Positions 63,087 to 64,000 of a stretch of 64,000 bases of DNA are shown piece after piece. The translations under genes were made by a program, and so were the position numbers. The notes below the pieces were generated by a model that was not told the DNA's origin, ran no database searches, and saw only the letters and a list, made by a program, of their open reading frames with translations. Each line of letters starts with the position of its first letter. Position 1 is the first letter of the stretch. The DNA lies in the NCBI GenBank assembly GCA_033064195.1, contig JARBJD010000255.1, forward strand, positions 1-64,000, read 5' to 3'. This DNA is from Blattamonas nauphoetae. Its lineage: Eukaryota > Preaxostyla > Oxymonadida.

Positions 63087-63988
63087 TCACGAGGCAATCA
63101 CTCCTTTCAGTCCAGCAACCACCGACTCCAACTCTCTCAACAACTCAACCACTTCTCCCTCTGATCGCTCTTCCCTCACCCATCCACACACTCTCTCCAC
63201 GACTCCACCATTCAGCACACACTCAATATCCCCCTCACTCATCCACGCATCACACATCACACTGGACACACAAAGAAAGTGAGAAGGGCGAGAAACACAC
63301 CAAACTGCTTGTGTCGCAGCCGTGGCAAGCGTCTTGTTTGAATTCTACACAAACAAGAAACGGGAGAGGAGGAGAAGGATGAGAGAGAGGAGCAGACATG
63401 TGCGACGGTGTTGAGTGGCTTGAGAACGTCATTCGTCTTCATCCGATCCGAATCGGACACACAACTCAGAATCAGAGCAACAACCCTCGACGCCATGCTC
63501 TGCTCCACAGACACAATCAAACGGACAACAGAAAGATCAGGGTGAAGAAATGAGAGCAAAGATGGAGAGAAGGAGAAGACAACCACATAACCTATCTCAA
63601 TCTCGTCGAAGAACAGCACATCACTCGAATCGTCTCGCTTCATCGGAATGACTCGGCCGTTCCCTCTCAACACGGAGGATCTTGGCGAGTGGGGGACTGG
63701 ACTGAACTTGTAAGACTGACTGCCTCAGAGTGTCTTGCGAGCAACACGTTCTTCGTCGATTTGGACGAAGGGCGATGCTTGTGGACGACTTGAATGCGAC
63801 AATTCTCGACAACACGCCCAACCATGCAGTGTTCCGATGAGCACACCGAAACATGAACGATGTGTGGGGGAGAATGCGGCGAATGTGTGTCTTCTTGCAA
63901 GTGTGTGAGTGGAGAGAAGGGACTCGCACTGACACTGAAAGGAGAGCTTCTTGTTCAGTGTGGGTTGTGAGTGGAAGAATGTGGTCAT
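63087..63988 (-). pseudogene. Possible worn coding remnant at the right edge
   Basis: Several minus-strand pieces read protein-like but lie in different frames. One is GGVVERVCGWVREERSEGEV near 63200 and another is RDDSSDVLFFDEIEIGYVVV near 63610. The helical pieces would suit an armadillo-like repeat protein, but I cannot name a family. It continues beyond the window. Confidence 0.25.
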
Positions 63989-64000
63989 TCGATCGAAATC

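Overview
The window looks like a chromosome segment of an anaerobic protist, most likely a metamonad of the oxymonad type (inference). The long reading frames use the standard stop codons. The resident genes belong to a repeated family of surface proteins (signal peptide, beta-helix-like repeats, one membrane span, degenerate kinase tail). The rest is largely mobile DNA. No tRNA, rRNA or CRISPR array was recognised.

Layout. 1-9085 is the right part of a Polinton (copy A), cut by the window edge. 9086-23188 is the right part of a second, related Polinton (copy B). Both carry, in the same order, a hypothetical gene, a packaging ATPase on the + strand, a small coiled-coil gene, an rve integrase, a protein-primed DNA polymerase B and a small modular-repeat gene. 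Copy A appears to sit inside copy B, and copy B inside a host surface-protein gene. Copy B was also hit by a 1.4 kb foldback element (17256-18649) and has an array of 139-bp palindromic repeats in its right arm.

From 23189 to 39156 there is one minus-strand surface-protein gene shredded by insertions. They are a CAGGG-ended hAT-type MITE (23220-23802), a 10.9 kb hAT-type element (24042-34986), a pogo-like element (35037-36656) and a 576-bp MITE (36874-37449). The 10.9 kb element carries a hAT transposase, an internal MITE and remnants of at least two host genes. The remnants are a channel-like membrane protein and a set of unrecognised minus-strand frames. Each insertion has its own target-site duplication (8 bp for the hAT type, TA for pogo).

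39157-64000 is the host region. It holds a second surface gene split by a foldback MITE (40180-45547), a truncated head-to-head paralogue (45692-45820) and a 1467-residue secreted beta-helix protein (45930-50333). After these come a smaller secreted protein (50586-51872), a full-length receptor-like gene with one frame change (52783-57154) and a 5'-truncated receptor-like gene (58916-61320). The last 2.7 kb has no convincing gene apart from weak remnants.

Together the surface genes look like an expanded family of cell-surface adhesin or receptor proteins with pseudokinase tails. They share an upstream sequence block, and at least two of them have served as transposon targets.
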